From the NCBI RefSeq assembly GCF_016595215.1, contig NZ_JAENHK010000010.1, positions 2,155,390 through 2,219,389 on the forward strand: a stretch of 64,000 nt of DNA. The letters are read 5' to 3'. The position numbers and the translations under genes are program-made. The notes below the pieces were generated by a model that did no database searches, had not been told where the DNA came from, and was given only the letters and a program-made list of their open reading frames with translations. Of the stretch, positions 25,323 through 34,429 are shown piece after piece. The DNA is from Chryseobacterium paridis (GTDB lineage Bacteria > Bacteroidota > Bacteroidia > Flavobacteriales > Weeksellaceae). Each line of letters starts with the position of its first letter. The stretch's first letter is position 1.

Positions 25323-28142
25323 TTGGGAAAGATCAGCATTTGTCTTATTTTGTTTTTTGGAATTGTGCAGGTTTCTGCACAAAAAGACAGCATCTACATA
25401 GAAGCGAAATTATCTTCAGACAAAAAGATACTGGATGTCAGCCAGGAAGTGGTTTATTATAATAATTCTAGCAAGGAATTACGTACAATAAAACTCTTGA
25501 ACTGGGTTTCTGCCTATCAAAGAAGAGGAACTTCATTAGTATACAGAAAACTGGAAGACAGAAATACTGATCTGCATTTTGCAAAACCGGAGCAGCTGGG
25601 CAAGCTTCTCCAGCTTACTATAAAAGATAACGATAATGCTATTGTTTTAAGTGACAATATATCTTCAGAAAATCTTTTTATTCCTCTGGATGAGCCATTA
25701 CAGCCTGGCAAAAGTATCAGATTAAAATTGCAATATCAGATGCAGCTTCCTGACAAGAGATTTACAGGATACGGGACATCTGGTAAAAATATAGCCTTAA
25801 AATATTTCTTTATTGTTCCGGATCATTTTGATCCGGACAATATTGTAAAAAGAAATTATCATGATATTGAAGAGTCTATTAGCTTCAATACTTATTGGAC
25901 AGTTAATTTTGACCTTCCGCCTACTACTTTTATTGAAAGTAATCTTCATAAAACAGAAAACAATTCTTTTAAAGGATATTTAGATTCAGATCCTGAGTTT
26001 TTAATTTCACAGAATGAATATCCTTCCATAAAAGTACAAACAGGTGAAATCAATACTGAGATCCAGTTTGGATACCCTTTAACACCACAGGAAAAAGAGA
26101 ACTTAGAGTTCTATCTTCCATTACATTTAAAATTTATCAAAGAGCAGGTTGGTCATCTTCCTGAACGATTATTTATTTCCGAAAAATTCAGAGCTGATGA
26201 AGATTTTTTTGGAAACAATGATATTACCTTTTGGAAATTCAAATTTCAATTATTTAGTGATGCAGAAAAAGTAGATCTTGACTATTTGGGGATTATCGCA
26301 AAAAAAGTTCTTGATGAAAGCATCATTACCGATAAACAGGATAATCACTGGTTTAAAAACGGATTGAAATCTTACATAGAAATTCAATATCTAAAAAAGT
26401 TCTATGGAGAAACAAAACTTTTAGGAAAACTTCCTGAAGCAAGAATCCTGGGAATAAAACCATTGAAGCTATTTCATGCATCCAATGTAAAACTGATTGA
26501 TCGATATGGTCTAGCCTATCAATATATCATGTCTCAAAATCTCGATCAGAAAATCGGAGAAAAGTTTGCCGTATTGAGTAATTTCAATGTAATGGCTATA
26601 AGTAGTTTTGAAACAGGAAGTCTCTTCAACTACTCTGCTGATAAAATGGGATATGAAAATTTCAACGACCTACTGAAAAGTTATATAGCTAAAAACACCG
26701 ATCGACAAGTAGATCCAAAAGACTTTTTAAAAAATCTTGCCGATAGAGATAATAGGACAAGCTACTTAACAGACTTCTTAAAACAGAAAAACAGAGTTAA
26801 TTTTAAATTGCAGAAATTTAAAAAACAGGATGATTCATTGCATATTAAGATCAATAAAAATACCTTATCTCCTATTCCTGTTAAATTAGAAACCAAAACA
26901 ACTGAGGAAGAAAAGAAAGAATATTGGGTAGAAACTGATGGAAGTGAAATGACAAAAACAGTTTCAATTCCAGCTCTTGATATTTATAAGATCACACTTA
27001 ATAATGATTATATTTTTCCGGAGTCAACATACAGGGATAATTTCCTGTATTCAAAAGGTTTGTTCTCAAATGCAAAAAAAATTAAATTAAAACTGATAAA
27101 AGATATTCCAAATCCGGAGTTTAATGAAATTTATATCAGCCCGAGAATTCGCTTTAATAATACGTATGATAAATTTCTTTTAGGTTTTAATCTGAAGAAC
27201 CAGTCATTCTTTGATCAGAAATTTCTCTACTCCTTTACTCCTACTTATAGTACAGGAACAGGAAAACTGACCGGATCAGGAGCTGTATCTTATTCTTTTC
27301 TTCCAGCAGAAAGTATTATCCGAAGTCTTACTTTTGGTGTTTCAGCGGCTTATTTCCACTACGATTATAATCTTGCTTATAGAAAGGGTTCTATATTCTC
27401 AAATATCAATTTCAGAAAAAATCCCAGAAGTACGGTAAGCAGAGGAATCAGTGCATCATATAATTATTTTGAAAGAGATCTTAGTCCTTTACGGGCAGCC
27501 AATGGAGATTATGATAAATACAATTTGTGGAGTGTAGGATATGGGTATACGGATAGCCAGATGATCCATGAAAAGAGCTTCAGCATTAGTACTCAGGGAA
27601 TGGAAGATTTCAACAAAATAACGGCAGAAGGATTTTACAGATGGGAATTTGCACCAAGGCAAAAGTTAAGTCTAAGGGTATTTGCTGGTTATTTTGCGAG
27701 AAATGAAACCCGAAACAATACATTTAATTATGGGATATCAAGAGTTTCAAATTATTCTTTTTCTTACAATCTTTTAGGAGAAAGTGCGAATAGTGGGCTT
27801 TTATCTCAACAGTTTATTCTAGCAGATGGAGGTTTTAAATCTTTTATCCCCGGAACCGTCAATCAATGGATAACTTCCATAAATGTAGACACCAGCGTAT
27901 GGAAAATATTCCATATTTATGCTGATGGAGGGATCTATAAAAACAAGAACTACCCTACCAAATTTATCTGGGATAGTGGAATAAAGATCAAAATAGTTCC
28001 TGACTTCCTGGAAGTTTATTTTCCTATCCAATCTTCTTTGGGTTTTGAACCAGCGTTTAAAGATTATGGAAGACGAATCAGATATACTTTAGTGCTTAAT
28101 CTGGGTTCCATTATTAATGCAGCAAGAAGAGGTTGGTATTAA
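25323..28142 (+). CDS. envelope protein with degenerate M1-peptidase domain and C-terminal barrel
   Basis: The 939-residue protein starts at TTG 25323 with a good signal peptide (MGKISICLILFFGIVQVSAQ); no in-frame ATG gives a better start. The N-terminal 480 residues resemble M1 aminopeptidases in layout, but the zinc site is missing: no HEXXH is found, and the usual WxNEG segment reads WFKNGLKSYIE (about 343-353), so the zinc-binding Glu is Asn. From about 590 the sequence is beta-rich with alternating aromatics and ends in WY, as in outer-membrane barrels. It is probably non-catalytic, perhaps a scaffold or binding protein in the outer membrane. Automatic annotation as an aminopeptidase would be misleading. 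Confidence 0.7.
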   Translation: MGKISICLILFFGIVQVSAQKDSIYIEAKLSSDKKILDVSQEVVYYNNSSKELRTIKLLNWVSAYQRRGTSLVYRKLEDRNTDLHFAKPEQLGKLLQLTIKDNDNAIVLSDNISSENLFIPLDEPLQPGKSIRLKLQYQMQLPDKRFTGYGTSGKNIALKYFFIVPDHFDPDNIVKRNYHDIEESISFNTYWTVNFDLPPTTFIESNLHKTENNSFKGYLDSDPEFLISQNEYPSIKVQTGEINTEIQFGYPLTPQEKENLEFYLPLHLKFIKEQVGHLPERLFISEKFRADEDFFGNNDITFWKFKFQLFSDAEKVDLDYLGIIAKKVLDESIITDKQDNHWFKNGLKSYIEIQYLKKFYGETKLLGKLPEARILGIKPLKLFHASNVKLIDRYGLAYQYIMSQNLDQKIGEKFAVLSNFNVMAISSFETGSLFNYSADKMGYENFNDLLKSYIAKNTDRQVDPKDFLKNLADRDNRTSYLTDFLKQKNRVNFKLQKFKKQDDSLHIKINKNTLSPIPVKLETKTTEEEKKEYWVETDGSEMTKTVSIPALDIYKITLNNDYIFPESTYRDNFLYSKGLFSNAKKIKLKLIKDIPNPEFNEIYISPRIRFNNTYDKFLLGFNLKNQSFFDQKFLYSFTPTYSTGTGKLTGSGAVSYSFLPAESIIRSLTFGVSAAYFHYDYNLAYRKGSIFSNINFRKNPRSTVSRGISASYNYFERDLSPLRAANGDYDKYNLWSVGYGYTDSQMIHEKSFSISTQGMEDFNKITAEGFYRWEFAPRQKLSLRVFAGYFARNETRNNTFNYGISRVSNYSFSYNLLGESANSGLLSQQFILADGGFKSFIPGTVNQWITSINVDTSVWKIFHIYADGGIYKNKNYPTKFIWDSGIKIKIVPDFLEVYFPIQSSLGFEPAFKDYGRRIRYTLVLNLGSIINAARRGWY

Positions 28143-28188
28143 AAATTCGTAATCTGATATTTTATATTAATTAAATCATAACAAAACA

Positions 28189-28218
28189 AAAGCGGTCACT
28201 TGTATAAGTGACCGCTTT
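28189..28218. terminator. bidirectional terminator between convergent genes
   Basis: A perfect 13-bp stem, AAAGCGGTCACTT with AAGTGACCGCTTT, around a four-base loop. A-rich and T-rich flanks serve both strands. It separates the M1-like protein gene and the minus-strand T9SS cargo gene. Confidence 0.85.
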
Positions 28219-28236
28219 CTATCTAAAAAAATAAAA

Positions 28237-29007
28237 TTAATCTTTCAGTATTTTTTGAGAAACCGGCTCATTGTTAACCAAACCTGTAACGATATAATTT
28301 CCTTTCTGTAATTCAGAAACATTTAAAATTTCATTTTCTTTTACAGAAGCTGTTTTTACAACCTGTCCATACATATTGTAAACCTTTACATCTTTAACAT
28401 TTGCTCCGAAAGTAATTCCGTTATCCTTAATGAAAGTATTTTTAACAAGTCTATATTTAGATGCGGCAACTTCTCCAACTGCCAGCGTCCCGGTTGTTAA
28501 TGAAAAATCATCAAAACTAACATTTGAACTGCTGTATGCACGTAGGTGTAATTGTAATCTTGTAGCATTAGCCGGAACAGTAAATGTAATTACTTTTTGT
28601 TGCCATGTCGTACTTTTCGTTAGAAACTGATTATTATTTCTCAATGGATCATTTGCGGAATCTGTAACAAGATAAATCGGATTATCTCCTGCATCTAAGA
28701 AATTGCTCCATATTCTACCTCCATTACCAGTTCCGCTTATCTTGTACCAAAAGCTTAATGTATACTGTTGTCCAGCTGTAACATTTACATTTTGAAAAAA
28801 ACCAGTAGTAGCTGTTGCTGCATAATTAGCTCCAAAACCACCGGTATGAGCATCCGCTATAACATTTGGTGCTGTATAATTTGAATTCCAACCTGCAGCC
28901 CATGGTGACAAAGTCCCTGTTTCAAAACCTGGATTTTGAACCAAATTTTGTGCGTTAGCAAAAACTAATGAACTAGTAATGCTTAAAATTGTAAAGATTT
29001 TTCTCAT
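28237..29007 (-). CDS. T9SS cargo protein with a carbohydrate-binding-like domain
   Basis: I start at 29007 (MRKIFTILSITSSLVFANAQ, a clean signal peptide). The 256-residue protein has one jelly-roll domain (about 22-165) of CBM4/9 type: NLVQNPGFETGTLSPW at the start and FTVPANATRLQLHLRAY, SNVSFDDFSL near the end. Residues about 190-256 form a type A T9SS sorting domain. A secreted, surface-attached carbohydrate-binding protein without an enzyme domain is the likeliest reading. Its sorting domain is nearly the same as that of the protein at 30108. Confidence 0.82.
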   Translation of the reverse strand: MRKIFTILSITSSLVFANAQNLVQNPGFETGTLSPWAAGWNSNYTAPNVIADAHTGGFGANYAATATTGFFQNVNVTAGQQYTLSFWYKISGTGNGGRIWSNFLDAGDNPIYLVTDSANDPLRNNNQFLTKSTTWQQKVITFTVPANATRLQLHLRAYSSSNVSFDDFSLTTGTLAVGEVAASKYRLVKNTFIKDNGITFGANVKDVKVYNMYGQVVKTASVKENEILNVSELQKGNYIVTGLVNNEPVSQKILKD

Positions 29008-29229
29008 AATTCTTGTTTTTCCTTTTTGTCTTTTTGACATTTCCATGACAAAATTACATTTATTTCAAAACGAGAAAATTACGAACAGATTAACTTTCTA
29101 TTAATAATCAATGACACTTTATTCGATTTCTAATCAGAAGATCTAAATCATCAATTTCTATTTTTGCAATACAATCTTTATTACATTTTTTTATTCCAAT
29201 TCATATTTTATACAATCAAAACATCTTTG

Positions 29230-29799
29230 TTACCACCATTCTCCATGCAAAATCATATATTTGACAGGATCATCCGGGCAAAATCCAAATCCACATTCCA
29301 TAAAGGTAAAAACGGCATTGCTTGTTACCAATATAAATGCCGCAAAAAATGATACATTAACCAACACAATCATCCAATATGGTTGATCCTTTTTATCATT
29401 AGCATCAAATTGCCTGGAAAAAAGTAATAAAAAACTAATGACTAAGATGCTTATAATAAAAGCTACTAAGGCCCAACTATAAAGATGCATTCCCAAAACA
29501 GGAGTACCATAACCCTCATCATTAGGTGTAGGACAAATATGTAATAATACTTGACGAAAAGAAATTGCGATACCTAGCAATGCACTTATGATGGACAATC
29601 CATAATGGGTTGATTTGAATTCGAATTTTAAATTGAGAAGTAATCCGAAAATTACACCAAAGAAACATAATCGTTGTAATAAGCAAAGAGGGCAAGGGTA
29701 TTCATTAAGTGCAAATTGAAAGTAATAAGCTCCCATTAAAATAAAAGAAACAATAAAGATTCCTAAAATGTTAATGTATCTTATAATTTGATTTTTCAT
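29230..29799 (-). CDS. dsbB: disulfide bond formation protein B (DsbB)
   Basis: The 189-residue inner-membrane protein has four hydrophobic helices and the DsbB active site CPLC (Cys36 and Cys39), followed by a Leu-Leu-Gln-Arg segment. Further cysteines (HICPTP near 88 and MECGFGFC near 168) lie in the second periplasmic part. DsbB reoxidises a DsbA-like partner with quinone. No dsbA lies next to it; instead it is flanked by two T9SS cargo genes. A small membrane protein gene precedes it by six bases. Confidence 0.88.
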   Translation of the reverse strand: MKNQIIRYINILGIFIVSFILMGAYYFQFALNEYPCPLCLLQRLCFFGVIFGLLLNLKFEFKSTHYGLSIISALLGIAISFRQVLLHICPTPNDEGYGTPVLGMHLYSWALVAFIISILVISFLLLFSRQFDANDKKDQPYWMIVLVNVSFFAAFILVTSNAVFTFMECGFGFCPDDPVKYMILHGEWW

Positions 29800-29805
29800 A
29801 ATAAG

Positions 29806-29997
29806 TTAAAATTGTAAGTTAATTTCATCTACGATATGATACTTCGCAACCAGTATAATTAATAAAGTGGTTACTACAAACATGATTATAGCATATTTTC
29901 TTTTCTTTTTCCAAATAAACCAATAAGAAATTGCAGCCGATAAAAAACATAGAGACATCATTTTTTGTGTTTTAATAGTTGAGTATTCTAAAATCAT
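29806..29997 (-). CDS. small membrane protein upstream of dsbB
   Basis: The frame gives 63 residues, with two hydrophobic helices and a KKKRK loop between them. It ends six bases before dsbB, so co-transcription and possibly a partner role for DsbB are likely. The start could be the ATG at 29997 or the ATG pair at 29961-29956, which would give about 51 residues starting MMSLCFLSA. No family recognised. Confidence 0.55.
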   Translation of the reverse strand: MILEYSTIKTQKMMSLCFLSAAISYWFIWKKKRKYAIIMFVVTTLLIILVAKYHIVDEINLQF

Positions 29998-30107
29998 TTA
30001 AGACAAATCATAATCTTATATAATTTCAGCTTACTTATAAGTAGTAATCATCAATAACATAAAATATCATCTTAATACTGAATCAATTTTTGGTACATTC
30101 GCAAAAA

Positions 30108-30950
30108 TTAATCCTTCAGAATTTTCTTGAAAACAGGAATATTGTTAACTATTCCTGTAACAATATAATTTCCTTTCTGAAGTTCGGACACATCTAAAGT
30201 TTCATTAATTTTCACAGACGCTTTTTTTACAACCTGCCCATACATATTATAAACCTTAACATCTTTGGCCTGAACTCCGAAAATAATCTCTCCATTCTTA
30301 ACAAAAGTATTTTTTATAAAACTAGGTTTTTCATTGTTAATATCAGAAATTGATAATGTAGGTCGCGTTCCTGATATTGTAATGTTATCAACTCTTATGG
30401 CCCCTCCTACAGAATAAGTAGAAGTAGTACCGATTGCTTTAAATGCATTATTATTTTCAGGATCAAATACAGATACTAATCTCATCGCAAAGTTAGTATT
30501 GTTATTTGCTTCTTGTGGAATCGAATTATTAACGGAAGTCCACCCGGAAGTTGAAGTTGGCCCAATTACAATTACGTCCCCCACATCATTCCATGTGGAT
30601 CCGTTTACAGTATATTGCATCTGAAAATATCTGGATCCTGTATTGGTTCCTGTAATATCCGCAGATACCATTATTCCTGTATAACTTTCTGTACTTGCAG
30701 CAAACATAAACCCTGCTGTTCCGGAACCAGATCCCTGAGCGGGAAATCCGGACACCCGCCATGACCTACCAGAGCTCGGATTTCCAGCCTGAAAAGTTGG
30801 AGTACCCGTAGCCCCCACTATCTCAGCTGTTCCAGAGCCCGTTGTGGCATCATTGGTGTTTCCGTCAAAATTCCATTGTGTAATAGTCGTTTGTGCATAC
30901 ATGACTGTAGTGGTTGCCATAGCAACCAATAGAGAATAAATCTTTTTCAT
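30108..30950 (-). CDS. secreted T9SS cargo protein
   Basis: The 280-residue protein has a signal peptide (MKKIYSLLVAMATTTVMYAQ) and a beta-sandwich domain of about 180 residues that starts TTITQWNFDGNTNDATTGSG and contains GGAIRVDNITISG, a layout found in many flavobacterial secreted proteins of unknown function. The last 65 residues are a type A T9SS sorting domain almost identical to that of the protein ending at 28237. No catalytic motif is visible. Confidence 0.82.
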   Translation of the reverse strand: MKKIYSLLVAMATTTVMYAQTTITQWNFDGNTNDATTGSGTAEIVGATGTPTFQAGNPSSGRSWRVSGFPAQGSGSGTAGFMFAASTESYTGIMVSADITGTNTGSRYFQMQYTVNGSTWNDVGDVIVIGPTSTSGWTSVNNSIPQEANNNTNFAMRLVSVFDPENNNAFKAIGTTSTYSVGGAIRVDNITISGTRPTLSISDINNEKPSFIKNTFVKNGEIIFGVQAKDVKVYNMYGQVVKKASVKINETLDVSELQKGNYIVTGIVNNIPVFKKILKD

Positions 30951-31083
30951 AATTGTGTTTTAATAATTTTTCATAGTAAATCTAAGTGTATTTTCTGACG
31001 AATAACAATAATTATGGGAATTTTTTGTTAATAAAGCTAAACCATCCACCTTTAACATTTTTTAAGTATTTTTACCAATTATT

Positions 31084-34000
31084 TTGGAAAATTTGCGGAA
31101 TTTTATTCTACTACTCCTGTTTCTTTTCATGGGCACATTGGCAACAAATGCTCAGATTTTCTCATGGAAGAATCCCAATCTTCAACAGGACTCTATCAAG
31201 AAGGATAGTATTCTCGCCGCAAGATTTGAACAGGATATTTTTGCTAAAGACACCCTGGATTTTGTAAGAACAAGAAACAGAGTTATAGTAGACGAAGCTG
31301 TTCTTGCCAAAAATGATAAAAAGAGATTCTTAGGGGAATTAAATTCTAAGGGTTCTATTATCCGTGGAATTACATTTGGTAATAATCAGGGGCAATCCGT
31401 ACAAAGTTCAATGGATCTTCAAATCTCAGGAAGGCTTTCAAAAGATGTTACTATTTTAGCGAGTATTTCAGATCACAACCTTCCCATTCAGGCAGACGGT
31501 TATACACAGACCCTGGAAGAATTTGATAAAATTTACATGCAGCTTAATATTAAGGATAAGTCGATCCTTAGAGCGGGGCATTTGGATTTGGTTGAAGCCA
31601 AAAATTATTTTGCAAAATATCAAAGACGAAGTATGGGTCTTCAATTTCAGACCGAATTTGGAACAGAAAACAAGACTTTCGTTGATGTTTCCATGGGTGT
31701 TGCAAGAAGTGAATTTCACAGAATCCGTTTTCAGGGAGTCGAAGGTAATCAGGGTCCTTATCGTTTAACAGGTAAAAATGGGGAACAGTTTATAACATTA
31801 ATCTCAGGATCTGAACAGGTATTTATCGATGGTATTTTAATGAAGCGTGGTGAAAACCAGGATTATATTATTAATTATAACACAGGGGAAGTTACTTTTA
31901 CCAGTTTCAGACCTATTTTCCAACAGAATTTCATTACCATCTCTTATAATTATACGAATAGAAATTATTCCAGATATCTTTTTACCGGAAAGGTAGAACA
32001 TCGAAGAGAGAAAATGAAAGTGGGCTTAAGCTGGTTCATGGAGAATGATAATAAAAATGCCCCACTTGCTTTAAATTTATCTAAAGAGGATGAACAGATT
32101 TTAGCAAACGCAGGAAACAATACCGATCTGATGTACGCCCCTTCCGGTGTTATTACCGAATATGATGTCAATAAAATCTTATACCGATTAGTTCAAGCCG
32201 GAGGAGGTAATCATTATGAGTTTTCTACCAATTCGACTGAAACCCTTTACCAGGTTTCTTTCACCTATTTTGGACCCAATCTTGGAGACTATAAATTATC
32301 ACAGACCACTAATAACGGACGTGTTTTTGAATATGTAGGACCTAACTCAGGAGATTACAGAGCAGTACGAAAACTACCTTCTCCACAAAAATCCCAGGTA
32401 TTTTCAGTGAATTCAGAATTCCTGCTGAAAGAGGGAAAAATCGGTGCAGACATTTCTTTAAGTAATTATGACCTCAATTTATTTTCTTCTAAAGATTCCG
32501 ATCAGAATATCGGATATGCTGGTCGTATTTACGGGAACAAAACATTTACGAAAAACAACTGGAAAGGAACACCAAGTTTTGAATATCAATATATTGATAA
32601 ACAGTTTCATATTCTTGACAGAATAAATGATGTGGAGTTCTCCAGAGATTTCAACTTAACTCAGGAATTCAGCCAGAAAACCCAAAACAGATTTATTTTT
32701 AGCTTCCTCAATAAATGGAATAATAAGTCTACGCTTAATTATCGTCTTAACTATCTGGATGAGCAGAATTCTTATAAAGGTTTTAAAAATGATCTGGATT
32801 TTGGATGGATCAAAGGCAAGTTTTTCACAAAAGGAAACTTATCTTACCTGAGCACTAATGCTATTTCACAAGACACCAAGTTTATCAGAGGTGGAGCATC
32901 TACAGAGTATACGGGTAAAAAAGGAAGTTGGGCTTTCGGAGGAAGCATGGAGCACAATGAAAAGAAATACAATGACTCTCAACTTATGGATGTCACAAGT
33001 TTCAGCTGGAAGGAACTATTTGTTCAAAAGAAGATCGGTGATAGTACGAGAACAAAATTATTGGCAAAAGTATACATGAGAGACAATGACTCAGTACGTG
33101 ACAACAGACTTCAGAATATGAATAATATTTTGGGGATCATGGCTGAAAGTCAACTGATAAAAACAGAAAAGACGACTTTAAATGCTTTAATACATTATAG
33201 AAAATTTTTCTATCAGACTCCAGATATGGCTGCAGCCAGAAACAATGATTTCGTTGTTGGAAACATCCTGTACAATCAACAGCTTTTCAGAAATGGGATG
33301 CGCTTACAGGCTTTCTATGAACTTGGAAACGGACAGGAGGCTCAGAGAGAGTTTCAGTATATAAAGGTAACAGATGGCCAGGGAATTTATAAATGGACGG
33401 ATTATAATGGTGATGGTGTCCAGCAGCTGGATGAGTTTGAAATTGCAGAGTATTCTGATTTAGCCAAATATATTAGGGTATACACTAATTCAGTCCGCTA
33501 TATCCCTTCTAATAAAAACAAACTACAGCTCGCTCTATTCGTCAATCCGGCTATTGTCTTTAATTCGGAAAATGCATTTTTAAAACGATGGAATTTTAAT
33601 ATCTCACTAAACTCTCAAAATTCCTTCTATAAAAAAGATAAGGTTCTGGTGATCAATCCATTTGAAAAAAATGCTGATCAGATCTTAAAGAATCAGAATG
33701 TTCTGACCTCTGTACAATTTAATCCTACGGAAAAATCTGGTTGGAACGGAAATTATCGATTTATATCCAATGACAATCTCATCAACGCAAACTTTAGTAA
33801 TGAGGAACGAGAGCAAACCTCTCATTTCATAAATCTAGGATATTGGTTCAATAAAGAATTCAGGGTGGATTGGGAGAACTCTATTCATGATATTAAAAAC
33901 TCTTCGCAGCTATTCTCAACAAGAGATTACAGATTAAATAATTTCGAAACCAAGCCAAAGGCGACTTATAAATTTACAGATGCGATACAAGCTGAACTTT

Positions 34001-34326
34001 CTTCTGCTTTCCGACAAAAACAGAGAATTGATGGTGAAGAATTATTAAAGGCTTTTGATATTACCGGAACCATACAGTGGGAACGTAAAAAGACATCTAT
34101 CAGAGGTAACTTCTCTTTTATCAATAACAATTTTACAGGAAATAACTTCAGTATTGTAGGAAACCAGATGCTGGATGGATTAAAGCCTGGAAAGAATCAG
34201 GTTTGGAGTGTATTTATACAGCAGGCCATCAATTCATTCTTACAATTGAATTTAAATTACGAAGGTCGAAATTCAGGTGATAGAACGATACACATCGGAA
34301 GTATGCAGGTGAAAGCAAGCTTTTAA
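31084..34326 (+). CDS. large outer-membrane barrel protein of unknown function
   Basis: The 1080-residue protein starts at TTG 31084; a stop is in frame at 31063 and the TTG gives a proper signal peptide (MENLRNFILLLLFLFMGTLATNAQ). It is beta-rich throughout, with strands such as GIMLxRGENQDYIINYNTGEVTFT (about 255-280, a motif that recurs in Bacteroidota surface proteins) and many alternating aromatic segments to the end (GSMQVKASF). An EF-hand-like loop, DYNGDGVQQLDEFE, lies near residue 778. It likely sits in the outer membrane. I do not know a function. Confidence 0.75.
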   Translation: MENLRNFILLLLFLFMGTLATNAQIFSWKNPNLQQDSIKKDSILAARFEQDIFAKDTLDFVRTRNRVIVDEAVLAKNDKKRFLGELNSKGSIIRGITFGNNQGQSVQSSMDLQISGRLSKDVTILASISDHNLPIQADGYTQTLEEFDKIYMQLNIKDKSILRAGHLDLVEAKNYFAKYQRRSMGLQFQTEFGTENKTFVDVSMGVARSEFHRIRFQGVEGNQGPYRLTGKNGEQFITLISGSEQVFIDGILMKRGENQDYIINYNTGEVTFTSFRPIFQQNFITISYNYTNRNYSRYLFTGKVEHRREKMKVGLSWFMENDNKNAPLALNLSKEDEQILANAGNNTDLMYAPSGVITEYDVNKILYRLVQAGGGNHYEFSTNSTETLYQVSFTYFGPNLGDYKLSQTTNNGRVFEYVGPNSGDYRAVRKLPSPQKSQVFSVNSEFLLKEGKIGADISLSNYDLNLFSSKDSDQNIGYAGRIYGNKTFTKNNWKGTPSFEYQYIDKQFHILDRINDVEFSRDFNLTQEFSQKTQNRFIFSFLNKWNNKSTLNYRLNYLDEQNSYKGFKNDLDFGWIKGKFFTKGNLSYLSTNAISQDTKFIRGGASTEYTGKKGSWAFGGSMEHNEKKYNDSQLMDVTSFSWKELFVQKKIGDSTRTKLLAKVYMRDNDSVRDNRLQNMNNILGIMAESQLIKTEKTTLNALIHYRKFFYQTPDMAAARNNDFVVGNILYNQQLFRNGMRLQAFYELGNGQEAQREFQYIKVTDGQGIYKWTDYNGDGVQQLDEFEIAEYSDLAKYIRVYTNSVRYIPSNKNKLQLALFVNPAIVFNSENAFLKRWNFNISLNSQNSFYKKDKVLVINPFEKNADQILKNQNVLTSVQFNPTEKSGWNGNYRFISNDNLINANFSNEEREQTSHFINLGYWFNKEFRVDWENSIHDIKNSSQLFSTRDYRLNNFETKPKATYKFTDAIQAELSSAFRQKQRIDGEELLKAFDITGTIQWERKKTSIRGNFSFINNNFTGNNFSIVGNQMLDGLKPGKNQVWSVFIQQAINSFLQLNLNYEGRNSGDRTIHIGSMQVKASF

Positions 34327-34417
34327 TTTAGAGAAGATGTAAGCTCCATTTGCATATCAATTCCACACTAATAATTTTCATAGAAAATATCAGTCTCTAT
34401 GAAAGTTTAGAATTTCG

Positions 34418-34425
34418 TAAATTTG
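34418..34425 (+). promoter_or_regulatory. -7 promoter element of dusB
   Basis: TAAATTTG ends four bases before the dusB ATG at 34430. Transcription should begin at or just after the A of the start codon, so the mRNA is predicted to be leaderless or the -7 to +1 distance to be short. Confidence 0.6.
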
Positions 34426-34429
34426 CACC

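Noticed and set aside
31468..31719. Opposite-strand frame inside the 1080-residue protein gene
   Set aside because: Shadow frame without coding character.
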